Source: Helochares maculicollis (taxonomy: Eukaryota; Arthropoda; Insecta; Coleoptera; Hydrophilidae). From it: 39,913 nucleotides of DNA. This document shows, piece by piece, positions 10,378 through 22,445 of the stretch; the first letter of the stretch is position 1; each line of letters opens with the position of its first letter. Below the pieces are notes generated by a model. The model searched no databases. It worked only from the letters and a program-made list of their open reading frames with translations, and had not been told where the DNA came from. The stretch is from positions 1-39,913 of the forward strand of contig JAWQRO010000399.1 in assembly GCA_033557835.1 (NCBI GenBank). Reading direction: 5' to 3'. The position numbers were made by a program, and so were the translations under genes.

Positions 10378-13300
10378 AATCTCAAATTAAATTTGATATG
10401 TTTAGTCTTAAATTTTGTGATCAAATGATTTTTTTGTATCAGCAAAATAATAAATAAGATTTTTACAATTATGACTGTCTCTTATTTTGGACAATATTCC
10501 TATTCAATCACTTTGTGCTTTTGAACAATCAGTGTTTGTGCATGGTCCAAGTGTTATATCGCATTAACCCAAACATCGCTTGTTTCGCATGATAGACAAG
10601 ACCTGTCTACATTTCATGACGATTTGATCATTGGTTCACAAGTTACAGTGGGTTTAGTAATGTTGAAAACAATAGATTTGAAGCAATTTCATGTATTCGG
10701 ATATTGTTTTTTGATGGGAAAAAACATCGCTTAACTCAAAACTTGACTTGATTGAGACATGGTAGAGAAGTGGTTTGCTGACAATGCTACCATACAAACG
10801 TCAAAGATTGCAAACACTTTGGTTATCCAAGAGAGCTGTTGATACCACTACAGAAAAGTTCCCAAAATTGATTTGGCAAACCGTTAAGTGAAATAGCAGT
10901 AAGATGCCGTTTAGGTCACAGTGAACCAAAATCAACTAGTCTATAATTTTAAAAGCTGTCTGAACCAGTTTCAACAAAATAGAAAGGACTTTTCCGCCGG
11001 TGTGTAACAAAGAGAGAAATTGGAAGTAAAAACAAATCATTGCTAATAATTTGTTTGTGAGAAAAGCGAGCAAAATCTAAACTTCAAGCAAGGGAAACAG
11101 TGGCTAATTGTTAGCACGCCAAAATTAATAGAAATGTTTCGTATGTTTGGTTGCCTAACTTTCCGATTTTGATTTGAAATTTAGTTGGCAAGAAGCAAAG
11201 CAAAGGTTTTGCCACTTCTGCGAATTCTCTTTCACATGGTAGATATTTTGATTGTAGTTCTACATGCGCACAGCTAAGTTCCTAATATAGGTTAGAATAA
11301 TTAGAGGAAAGTCTGTAGCACCCGCTTTATTTCTTAGTGCCGCGAATATTTTTAAGTAAATTATTTATACATTATTTGTGTTTAGTGCAATAAATATTTT
11401 TTTTAGTGTTAGGCCATCAATAATTATTTTGTTTAGGTACGTATTGCCTTACGTTTCTTCATTTAATTTTGAGTCTAGAATTATGAAATACCTGTTCGTG
11501 ATGGTACATGTGATGTTTCATCTGATTTACATAATTGAAAAATTTCGGAAAATACCTAAGTACAATTTGTTCCGGCAAGGTCATAACAGTTTTTGTGTTG
11601 CAGAGAAATATACAAATATTTTGCTTATTTTGAAGTAAGCCCGAAAACTAATTTAGTATTACTTTTGGATTAAAGTTTTTGTCTGTCTACACAAAGATAT
11701 ACTAAAACAATTTTTGGTATAAATTCATTAAAAGGTATATTTCCTGATTTTCGTGGATATCATAAAACTGGTTGGCCTTCTTACGTGTTGCTATATTTTT
11801 TAATCCAAAACAAATGTTTCGAAAATACTCATAGCGTCTGTATAATTGCAATAAATTGTTCTATATTGTGAAACTCATTACATGTGTAATAGTTTTATCA
11901 ATTATTAAAGGAAGATTAAATGTATTGGCTATGAACACTGTATTAACAAGGAAACTTTTATTAATTACTCGACAATGATGACATGGGACATGGCATTTAT
12001 TTTTTAAGCATTAAACGGTAACTCGTATAGTATTTGACCCTGGGAAATTACGTCCAACTTTATGTGCATAATTTCAGCTGATGTGTTTCACAACATTTTG
12101 AAGTACAGCTTCTAAAGAAGATTAAAAAATAATTAAACTGGCCTTGCACACCCCAAGGTTCAAGTTTCGAGGTTATTATCCTTGATAATTGTCCCCTGCT
12201 TTTGTTGGAAAAAAATTGAAAAATAAAATCTCGTATTATTTATAAATACATAATTCAGCTGACAATACGGAAAATGAGTACTTTGAACTTATACATTGAT
12301 TTGATAAAACAATATTGAATCTTTAGTATCGAAGTCTTTTTAATTATACGTACATTTTTATACGAGTAGGAGGTTTAAATTTAAAACTTGGAAGTGAGAA
12401 ATCTGTCATTAGATGATTGGCAAGTTGCCCGCTAATCAGCATAATAGACTCAGCTATAGAGGAACTATGTAGTATCGCAATTCTTTTATGAAATCGCTTC
12501 ACTGTGGTCAAGGATGTCTCTATTTATGTTCAATTATGTGTTATTAAATTCGCATAAGCATTTCATACGACATTATTCAGTTATTTACGCCAGTAAAAAT
12601 TCCTAATGGTTATGTACACTTTGATTTATCTTTATAAGACACAAAGCGAAGCGCGTGCTTATGAACAAATAATGACTACTTAAATGGAAGTTGCGGTCTT
12701 AAACAAATTGATAAATGGTATAATAAAACTGTAGTTTTCATGTAGGTTATATAAATGGAAGATAAAAGTCATTGGTATAATGCTAATATCTAGACTCATT
12801 GTACAAAAATTCAAGAAAACCGCTTATATTTCCTTGAATGTTAGGCAAATTATTGTGTCTGGTATTGGATGTTATTGATCCCAGTAACAAAGCATGTAAC
12901 TTCAGTGGCTTTGTTGTTTTATTGCGTAGATGGTATTTTTCAATTTAATTTTGAAGCTTGGCTTTAATCAATTAATAAATCTAATAAGTAATTTATATTT
13001 AAAAAAAGTCTTTTCATTACGTTTATCAATTCCCTCTTTCCAGAAAAACTCTTTTTACTCGGTAAACCTAGTGAGATCTTGAAAATAAATAAATAATGTA
13101 TATCAGTTGAAGGTTTACGAGCCAATTATATGGTTAAATTTGACACAAGATCCGTTTAGTAGTCGTAAATAATTGAGCTTGCAGCTATTAAGCTAAATGG
13201 AATTTTAAATACGATTACTATATTATTACTTAATCCGAAACTAAATCTGATAAAATGTTTTGTCTGTAATATCATCTAATTGTTATTGGAGTCAATCAAC

Positions 13301-13456
13301 GCATTTGATAAAAAACCGATAACGAGATGTTGATGGTTTAGATACTACTGGGAAATTTAGTATTTTTTATTAATTGATGTGAATATTTGTTTTAACAGTC
13401 ATTGGGAAAATAATACACTAGTGTTAGATAGGTATAAAGGTAGCTGAACTATTTTT
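10378..13456. other. intergenic, mostly unrecognised
   Basis: Apart from the mariner fragment at about 10660-10930, no gene is supported. An 86-codon open frame at 11378-11638 is AT-driven and has no family motif. Confidence 0.5.
10660..10930 (+). mobile_element. irritans-type mariner N-terminal fragment, degenerate
   Basis: An ATG at 10660 starts MLKTIDLKQFHVFGYCFLM followed by GKNIA, like the N-terminus of irritans-group mariner transposases (FRVLIKHCFLMGKN). After frame changes, DMVEKWFAD (about 10760-10786) resembles their STVERWFADF helix. HTNVKDCKHFGYPRE (about 10796-10840) resembles the NTDDAERSGRPNS segment. Stops and shifts are frequent and no catalytic domain follows. This is a different mariner group from elements 1 and 2. 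Confidence 0.6.
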
Positions 13457-13564
13457 TATATATATAGTTGATAAGACGAGTGCTTATTCTGTAGTCAACT
13501 TTCAAGTGCATTGAGCATCATTACGTAGAGTGCTAAACGTCTTCCAATTTATAAAACATTTGCG
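13457..13564 (+). promoter_or_regulatory. candidate TATA promoter and non-coding first exon of the ABCC gene
   Basis: A TATATATATAG box at 13457-13466 is followed 30-40 bp later by possible initiator sequence (about 13488-13498). A strong splice donor (TTGCG then GTAAGTG) lies at 13565. The matching acceptor could be TTTTGTTTTAG at 16474-16484, 50 bp before the ABCC start codon. No open frame is needed in the exon. The link to the ABCC gene 3 kb away is inference; the exon could belong to another transcript. Confidence 0.4.
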
Positions 13565-16484
13565 GTAAGTGTCTTTGGTTGATGCTTATGATTTGCGCCT
13601 ACTTTAGACGTAATTTTTTTCATTTTCACAACAATACTTTTTGTCAGATATTTACAATTGAATAACAATAAAAAAGTTTACATGGTGAACTTATCAAAAA
13701 AATAAGATTTATTTTGTTATTCAACATTATCATCAAACAATACAAGCATTAATCATAATTTTCTGTGTGACCTACCAGTCGCAGTATGTTAAACCATTCT
13801 GAGAAATACGGATGTCTTTTTATGTAAGCGTGAAAAGTGATGATAAATTTATAAAACTTTCTGATAAAGTCGTTCAATTGCAATAGTGAAATATTAAATT
13901 GTATAAAGTGTAAGTAAGAACTGTTACAATTTTATTTTAAATGTCAAATTTTTTATCCTTCAAATTATATAATGTTTTAATTAAACGACTAGCCATATTT
14001 TATCTTTGATTAAATACAGCCAAGGATTCTATTCTCATAAATTTTGCTGAACTTGCGGATATATCGTAAATCCATTTTGTCTTATAGTTTATTATATTTA
14101 AAAAGAATTATAATGCTAAACAATTTACATTACTATTATGGCTTTAAATTAATTGATATTGTTTTTGAAACATTTTTGCAATAGTTTATAGTTATCCAAT
14201 AGGGCTATAACAAATAGTAAACCAGTTTCAACTAGGTATCCACCAACCTTGGAATATTTGGTGCTCATCAGCATAGCGATTATAGTACTTACGATTTACG
14301 GTTCTTACGGTTGCAAATTTCGCATTTTAGAGATATCTTGAGTTCAAGTATGTGTTGTTACATTTATTACATTAAGATGACAATCCAGTATCAAATAATT
14401 CCTCCTCTGTTGATTTTCCAAGCCAGTTAAAATGCGTAAACATAAACTACTTTTTTGTATAGCCAAAATTAAGTATTGCGTCTGCAGATCATATCTGATT
14501 AAAATTTAATTTCTCGAGTGTCTCTGATAATGGGACAAATTACTTGTTAACTCGAGAGTATTTTTTTGAATGTTTGTTTGTGACATAAATAAACAAGTCT
14601 GATGAAATCTTCCAAAAACTTCAGTATGACTCTCTATTTAATAAATAATATGTTATAAACTTGAAAGATATTGTTTAGGAATACCATAATATTTTATGTA
14701 TTAATTATATATAAATCACGAAATGCATTCTTTATTTTGAGAACAATTATATTTCATTCGTTTTCTTGAACGAATTTTTAAACTCACCAAATGTAAATTA
14801 CTTTGCAGGAACTCTACTAAAGCAATGCATTATTATAATTAGCTATTATCGATTAGTCATCAAGTGTGACCTCTTCAAATATGACAGAAAGCATTATTAC
14901 ATTTTATTTCAGCAGTAAATGTACTGCTAGCTTAGGTATACGATATTCTATTTAATTTAAGATATTAATTTTCCAAAGTGTTTGCATAATTTATTACTAG
15001 ATACATTTTGTTTCACTAATTTTTACTCATAAAGTTTGGCCTCGCTATAGTTTTTGTAACTATAAAAAGAAGTAATGCAATTAATCATAATAAACATGAA
15101 ATTACCACGATAATTCATACACATATTCAATATTTATGATTGCAATTTTTCACATTAAACCTTTTTTATTGTCTCCAATTTCAATTCTTTACAAATTTAC
15201 ATTATATGCTCATACACAAATGAATGTCTGCTATCGATCGTGTTGGCAATCGTCATTGCACACTTTAATTTGTCTTAAATAAATGTCGTGTCTGCGGTAC
15301 ATATTAATAAAAACATATTTATCTCTTGGAATATCTACAACACAAATAATTACAATAATATTAAAACTGCTGCTTCCCTTGTAATTCTATCAATAATAAG
15401 AATATTTAATTGTCGCAATTAACTGCAATTATTTATTACTTGTGAAAAATTCTACTGTTAAATGTTTTTTAACAACAGTAATACAAACAAGCTAAACTTA
15501 TTTGTTTATTTGACCAAGATATCTGCGGTAAATAAATAAATTTTGGAAAAAATCATAAGGACATGGATATAACAGATATAATTGGTCAAAATAGAATTAA
15601 CATGTGCAATTAAGTTCAGAATCGTTAAATAAATAGTAGCGTCGTTTCAAGTAAATAAATCTAATAATCACAATCGGTCAAGTAATATATCAATTAAATA
15701 ATTGCTTATTGATAATTAAGTGATCGTATTGTAAACTTTTATAGCTATATTAATTAATGGTTTTAAACGCGCATCCAAAATGTTGATAGAGCAAGAAAGT
15801 GTCATTACAATGGATTAAATTGTTTAAGAATTGAAGATATTCAATTTTAAGCGCGAAAATGTGATACCCTCTTAATGCAGAGTTGACAACAGTCTTCACA
15901 CTTGTGGTTTGATGTAATTTTCATATATTTTAGAAACCTTTCTCTAAAATCGAGAGACCAATTTTACACAGTTGTACTTATGGCCCTTCCTGTATACTTA
16001 TTATTGTAATATATTTGGTTTTATTTTAAACACAAATTATTGGAAAGAATTCTTTAAAATTCTGTATCACCAGTCTCTATAGTCCTTTTTCTATCCCAGT
16101 TCTCATTAAAACTACCGTCGTTCTACCGACTTTCCAGAAGAATTATACTTAATTGGAACTAAATATTTTGATTGACAGTTGTCAATAAATAAACATATAT
16201 ATAAACAGTAAAAAGCAACTACAAAACACTACTTATAAAATATTGAGTAGACTACATAAAAAAACTTCAGTGGTGATCACTCAAGAATATTTTGTGTTGA
16301 CAAACTGGAAACTACTCAATGAGTAACATGTACATACAAGGACATTGGATTTCTTATCATGGAAATTACCATTAAATTTACTTGCTAGACTTATCGTGGT
16401 TAGAGGTTTTAATAATTGTGCTCATTCACAACTCGCTTCTCAATTTCAGAATATGATTTAAGATTTATTCGCATTTTGTTTTAG
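13565..16484 (+). other. candidate 5' UTR intron of the ABCC gene
   Basis: About 2.9 kb of very AT-rich sequence without a recognisable exon, repeat or RNA. It is treated as an intron only because of the donor at 13565 and the acceptor at 16483-16484. Confidence 0.35.
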
Positions 16485-16493
16485 AATTCCTGC

Positions 16494-16514
16494 ATGAAGC
16501 AGGGGATCCACTAA
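16494..16514 (+). promoter_or_regulatory. short upstream ORF in the ABCC leader
   Basis: ATGAAGCAGGGGATCCACTAA encodes MKQGIH and stops 20 bp before the ABCC start codon at 16535. If the leader exon begins at 16485, every scanning ribosome meets this ATG first, so it could dampen translation. Confidence 0.4.
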
Positions 16515-16534
16515 TAGATTAGCTTTAGTGTGGA

Positions 16535-19500
16535 ATGGACGGAGGGTTAAAACGAACTAGAAAACCAAATCCTCGTGAAAATGCAAATCCATTATCGGCA
16601 GCTTTCTTTTGGTAAGTTTTACAAAGTGTATTTTTACAACATCTTCGTAATTCTAACTATATTTCCGCGTTTTAAATGAATTTGTTGTTACATTGTGTTG
16701 TAATTTTATGTCACCTAAGACAAAAATACTTCTTGTTACAGCTACACATTACCAACATTCCTGCAAGGCTACAGGCGTGACTTAGAACAATCCGATTTGG
16801 CCGAAACGTTGACTGAGCACAAATCCTATCGTTTAGGTGATAAAATAGATGCAGCATGGAAAAATGAAGTACAAAGAGCAAAAAATTCTAAACGAGAAGC
16901 ATCATTAAGAAGAGTTTTAATGCGAGTTTTTGGATGGGAGTTTATGTTTTATGGATTAGTTTTGGCTGTTTCAGAGTTTGCAATAAAGTAAGTAAAGTTT
17001 TTTTGTTAAATAGCAATAGGAATATATTATAATAAATAAGAAACAATAAGCAAATGTAAGGATTAGAACAGTTCTCGAAAAAAGTAATATGATAAATAGT
17101 TTCGGCCCCTAGATTACAACAACCGATAATGCTGGGAAAGCTTGTGCGGTTTTTTACACCAATAGAGAAGAGATTCAATAGCAACACAGAATCTACCACT
17201 GGAAATGAGAATTTTCTAAATGAAACTAATGCCACGTAATTATTTCAGGAATTTTATATTTCTTCAGCACATCAACACAAAATATACTGCACTATATTAT
17301 TATTTTTATAACTACTTCATCATCATGCTCATTCTAATTTTTGTACATATTTTCAGTTTTTTAAGTAGACTAGTTTCTCTTGTTTTTGTAATAATAATAG
17401 TTTATTACCCATTTGTACTTAATAAATGCATGCATTACTGCTTACTACATATTTTAATAGTATTTCGTTTATACACTTTCATTCTTGTAGGTTACCTCAG
17501 CCCATTCTACTAGGAGAGCTCATTAAATTTTACAAGCCAGGACAAAGTGATATATCATTAAATGAGGCCTACATGTACGCTGGAGGAGTAGTTCTGTGTT
17601 CGTTACTTACAGTATTCATAGTCCATCCATATATGATGGGCATTTTACATTTAGGAATGAAAATGAGAATCGCTTGTTGCTCACTAGTTTATCGAAAAGC
17701 CCTTAGACTGAGTCAGAAATCTATTGCTGAAACTACTGCTGGCAATTTAGTTAATTTGTTGTCTAATGATGTCAATCGATTTGATATTTCACTTATCTTT
17801 GCCCACCAACTGTGGGTGGGGCCTTTGGAAACCGCACTTGTAACATATTTAATGTACTTACAAATAGGCATTGCGGCCGTTTTCGGTGTCATCATAATTT
17901 TATTGTTTGTTCCTCTGCAAGTGTACTTAGGTAAAAAAGCTTCAGTTCTGAGATTAAGGACTGCTCTAAGGACTGATGAAAGAGTGAGACTAATGAACGA
18001 AATTATATCAGGCATACAAGTTATTAAAATGTATACCTGGGAAAAGCCATTTGCTAAATTAGTTGATTTAGCGAGAAAGTACGAAATCAAATCCATTACA
18101 GGAACATCATACGTAAGAGGCATTTTGCTTTCTTTCATAATCTACACCACAAGAGTATCCATATTTGCGAGCATATTAGCTTACATCCTTGCTGATTATC
18201 GGATATCTGCAGAACAAGTTTTTGTGATTGCATCGTTTCATAATGTACTTAGACAAACTATGACCATATTTTTCCCACAAGGCATAGCACAAATTGCTGA
18301 GGTCAATGTCTCGATTAAACGGCTCAATAAATTTCTCAATCTGGAAGAAAATGAATTGCTTATAGAATTTCAAAAAATGCAGTTGAAAGAAAATGGCAAT
18401 TTACAAAATAAAGAAAACGGGATTTTCACAGAAGTCGAGGATGAAACTATATCAGCTTCCAATACGACCAAATCTATTCCAGCGGACAAACCAAATGAAA
18501 ATTCTGGAGTTTTTATAGAAAATATTACAGCTAAGTGGAGTGAAGATGTTAGTGAGAACACATTATCCAACATAAGTCTTTCTGTAAAACCTGGAAAGTT
18601 AGTAGCTGTTATTGGTCCTGTAGGAGCAGGTAAAAGCAGTCTTTTACATGCAATACTTAAAGAATTGCCATTGAAAGGAGGAAGTATCTCAGTACATGGT
18701 GAAATGAGTTATGCAGCACAAGAACCATGGCTTTTCACTGGATCAGTGCGACAGAATATTTTATTTGGCCAACCTCTTGATAAACTTAGATATAAAGTAG
18801 TTGTCCGAAAATGTGCCTTAGAAAGAGATTTCGAACTATTTTCACATGGTGATAAAACTAGAGTAGGGGAGAAAGGAGTGTCTTTGAGTGGAGGACAACG
18901 AGCAAGAATTAACTTGGCAAGAGCTGTATATAAACAAGCTGATATTTACTTGCTAGATGATCCCCTTTCAGCTGTAGATACCCACGTTGGAAAACAATTG
19001 TTTGATAATTGCATAGCAGGCTACTTAAGAGAAAAAACTGTTTTACTAGTTACTCATCAGTTGCAATATTTAAAAGAAGTAGATTCAATTGTCATATTAG
19101 AAAATGGTAAGATAAAAGCTCAAGGAAACTATAAAGAATTGAAAGAGTCAGGAGTTGATTTTGCGAAAATGTTATTTGAACATCCTACCGAAGAAGAAGA
19201 AATTGAAAAACCCAGCATTGATAGGCGATCATCTATTAAAAGTATTTGTTCAGCTGATGAAAAAACAGTTGAAGAACCTCCGGAACAAGAAGAACAAAAG
19301 TCATCCGGTTCTGTAGGAAGCTATGTCTACTCGCAATATTTCAAAGCTGGTGGAAACTTCTGCGTTATTTTCACACTGTTTGCATTGTTTATTGTTACAC
19401 AATTATCTGCAAGTGGAGGAGATTATTTCATTACATATTGGTAAGTTCTTCTTTAAAAAATTTAGATAGTTATTCATTATAACACTGTATATTAATACGA

Positions 19501-21538
19501 TCATAATTTTAGGGTAAATTTAGAACAATCAAGATATGATTCTCTTAATACCTCTTTAGAACAACGAAGTGCCACTAGGATAGATTACAATGCTACTGAT
19601 GTTGACACCCGAATGCCAGAACCTGGAAGCTTCATGGATTTTGATCGTGATACGTGTATTTATATATATTCAGCAATAACAATAGCAACAGTGGTAATAA
19701 CAATGGCACGCTCATTTATGTTCTTCACAATAGCAATGAGGGCTTCCACAAAATTGCATGACATGATGTTTCAAAGTATTACACGAGCGAAAATGAGATT
19801 TTTCAACATAAATTCATCTGGGCGTATTCTAAACAGATTTTCCAAAGATATGGGAGCCATAGATGAACTCTTGCCAGCTGCTATGGTAGATGTCCTTCAA
19901 ATTGGGCTGTCTTTGCTTGGAATTATCATTGTTGTGGCTATAGTAAATCCTTGGCTGATGATCCCTACTGTTATTTCAGGAATTATATTCTTTTACCTAA
20001 GGAAATTCTACATAACAACATCCAGAAGTGTGAAAAGATTGGAAGGCGTTAGTAAGTACATATTTTAATGCATTGCTGTACCTTATTTCCAGATATTTTA
20101 TGATCGGAACTATTGATTTTTATATCTTGAAAATTTTAGCAAGAAGCCCTGTATTTTACCACATAAATGCGTCAGTAAATGGCTTAACAACAATTAGAGC
20201 TTTTAAAGCGCAAAGTATTTTAGAGAAAGAATTCGACAATCACCAAGATTTGCACAGCTCTGCCTGGTTCAGTTTTCTGTCGACCTCAAGAGCATTTGGA
20301 TTTTGGCTTGATGTTGTATGTGTCATATACATAGCTATTGTCACATTAAGCTTTCTTGTCTTAGGAAATGGTAAGCCATCGTTTCAAATTATTATATGCT
20401 AAAGTGAAAATTGAAATTAATTATAAGCGTACATTATATTGAAATAATACACTTGCAAGTGCAGTATATCTACATAATCATTCTTTGTCTTCAGAAAAAT
20501 ATGGGGGTAATGTTGGTTTAGCCATTACCCAATCAATTGGCCTTACAGGAATGTTCCAATGGGGAATGCGCCAATCAGCAGAGTTAGAAAATCAAATGAC
20601 TTCGGTAGAAAGAGTGTTGGAATATACAAACATTAATCGTGAGCCTGAATTAGAATCTAAACCTGGTAAGAAACCATCAGATGAATGGCCCGATAAAGGA
20701 AAAGTTCAGTTTAAAAATTTGTACTTATATTATGCACCAGAAGATCCTCCAGTTTTGAAAAATTTAAATTTTGTTGTGCATCCACAAGAAAAAGTAGGTA
20801 TTGTAGGGCGTACTGGTGCAGGTAAATCATCGTTAATAGCAGCCCTCTTCCGATTAACTGAGATTAATGGACAGATATTAATAGATGATGTAATTACAAG
20901 TGAAATAGGGCTTCACGATTTAAGATCCAAGGTATCAATAATTCCACAATCTCCAGTATTATTTTCTGGTACAATGAGAAAGAATTTAGATCCATTTGAT
21001 GAATACAGCGATGAAACTTTATGGAAAGCATTGGAAGATGTTGAATTGAAAGAAGCTGTGAATGACTTAGCAGCTGGTTTGCATTCAAAGATGTCTGAAG
21101 GAGGTTCAAATTTCAGTGTGGGGCAGCGCCAGTTGGTTTGTTTAGCAAGAGCAATTATTAGGAACAATAAGATTCTTGTCCTTGATGAAGCGACTGCCAA
21201 TGTAGATCCTCAAACCGATGGCCTTATTCAAAGTACAATAAGAAAGAAATTTTCAGAATGCACTGTTTTAACTATAGCTCATAGGCTTCACACCGTTATG
21301 GATTCTGATAAAGTTCTGGTTATGGATGCTGGACAGTTGGTTGAATATGACCATCCACATGTATTGTTACAAAATCAGAGTGGGGTATTTTATGGAATGG
21401 TTCAACAAACTGGTAAAGCAATGGCCGATTCACTTAAACGAATAGCTGAGAAGGTAAGATTCTTCATTAAGTAATGAAATATGGAAGTCATTTTGTTTTA
21501 TGTTTTAGTGTTACCAGCAGCAACAGAAAGACAAATAA
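16535..21538 (+). CDS. ABCC4: ABC transporter subfamily C, MRP4-like (lethal(2)03659 type)
   Basis: A full ABC exporter of the MRP4 type, which pumps organic anions, conjugates and cyclic nucleotides across the plasma membrane; the substrate here is unknown. Exons by phase and GT-AG borders: 16535-16611, 16742-16987, 17491-19440, 19513-20051, 20140-20370, 20495-21453, 21509-21538. They total 4032 nt, 1343 residues (human ABCC4 is 1325). The order is N-terminal NPLSAAFF, membrane domain 1, then nucleotide-binding domain 1 with GPVGAGKSS (about 482), LSGGQRARINLARA (about 573) and DIYLLDDPLSAVD (about 593). Next come an acidic linker and membrane domain 2 with GRILNRFSKD. Nucleotide-binding domain 2 has GRTGAGKSS (about 1119), NFSVGQRQLVCLARA (about 1222) and ILVLDEATANVD (about 1241). 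There is no TMD0, as expected for MRP4. The last exon is tiny and adds CYQQQQKDK; if its intron is retained the protein ends instead in VRFFIK at 21474. Insects carry several such paralogues, so orthology to human ABCC4 is loose. Confidence 0.95.
17113..17235 (+). other. duplicated exon-like segment in ABCC coding intron 2
   Basis: Inside the intron 16988-17490 an acceptor-like CCCCTAG (ends 17112) precedes an open segment of exactly 123 bp, followed by GTAATT at 17236. Entered in the phase left by exon 2 it reads KLQQPIMLGKLVRFFTP. The true exon 3 begins KLPQPILLGELIKFYKP, so nine of the sixteen residues after the shared Lys are identical and most others conservative. The rest is Asn/Thr-rich and ends with NETNAT, which holds two N-glycosylation sequons. 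Because 123 is a multiple of three and both borders have phase 2, inclusion as a cassette would keep the frame. It may be a used alternative exon or a relic of tandem exon duplication. Confidence 0.6.
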
Positions 21539-22445
21539 ACATAATTAACCTTAGATCTCAATTTAACTTTTGGATCCTTAAGAATAGTTTGATAAATGGA
21601 TAATTTATTTTTATACTGAATGTACATATTTATTATATTAGTGAAATATATTACGTTGTTTTATATTTATTATACAGGGTTAATTTTATGATAATATAGC
21701 TTTGTTAGAGTCATAATGACTTGTTTTTTTTACTATTAGGCAATAATTTATTTTACAATATTTGTGCTAATAAGCACAGGCTTTCCACCTAAGTTATATT
21801 TTGTTTTGCAACGTCCTCCATTAGGTACCACACAATGCACATTATAATTGATTGTTGAATAGAATATTCACTATAAATGCTTAATTTTCTCTTTAAATAC
21901 TTGTTACGTCCTGATTTTCATAATTTATGTTTTCGCTTACTTTGTGTATGAATTTAAAAGATCATCTTTACTAAACAATCTTAAGATTGAGTACTTCAAA
22001 ACCTTATATAGAGCACATCATTGAATAAGTTTATCATTCGAGACTTTGCTTGTGTTCATCAATAATTATTACTAAATGTTGTACGTCATTGGATTTTGGG
22101 CAATTGTAAATATATATAATATATATTATAAAATGAAATGTAAAGCTTCTATAAATGGAATGGAAAGTATGTTCCTCTATGCTAAAAAGTTCTCGTAAGC
22201 ACTATAGGTAAATACTTTTATAATATAAATGTTTTAATTTTACTAAAAGGAAACCATATTTTACTATACAGGAGGAGAGAGGAGAATTTATATTAACTAT
22301 TTTAAATTTTTGGACGCACATACCAATCAACATTAAATATTTTTAGAAACAATTGCATGATTGGCTCAGAGGTAAAAATTGTTCTTGTTGGCTCATACAA
22401 AATGTAACAAAAAGAAGAATTCATATCATTCATATGTTGATGATG
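21539..22445. other. intergenic, nothing recognised
   Basis: 3' flank of the ABCC gene. An AATAAA at 21534-21539 overlaps the stop codon. The rest is AT-rich without recognisable coding or RNA features. Confidence 0.5.

Noticed and set aside
11378..11638. 86-codon plus-strand frame
   Set aside because: Composition-driven, hydrophobic from AT-rich codons, without promoter, splice or family support.
21454..21474. Unspliced ABCC C-terminus ending VRFFIK
   Set aside because: A GTAAGA donor follows AEK and a 55 bp intron leads to a ten-codon exon in phase; kept only as an intron-retention alternative.
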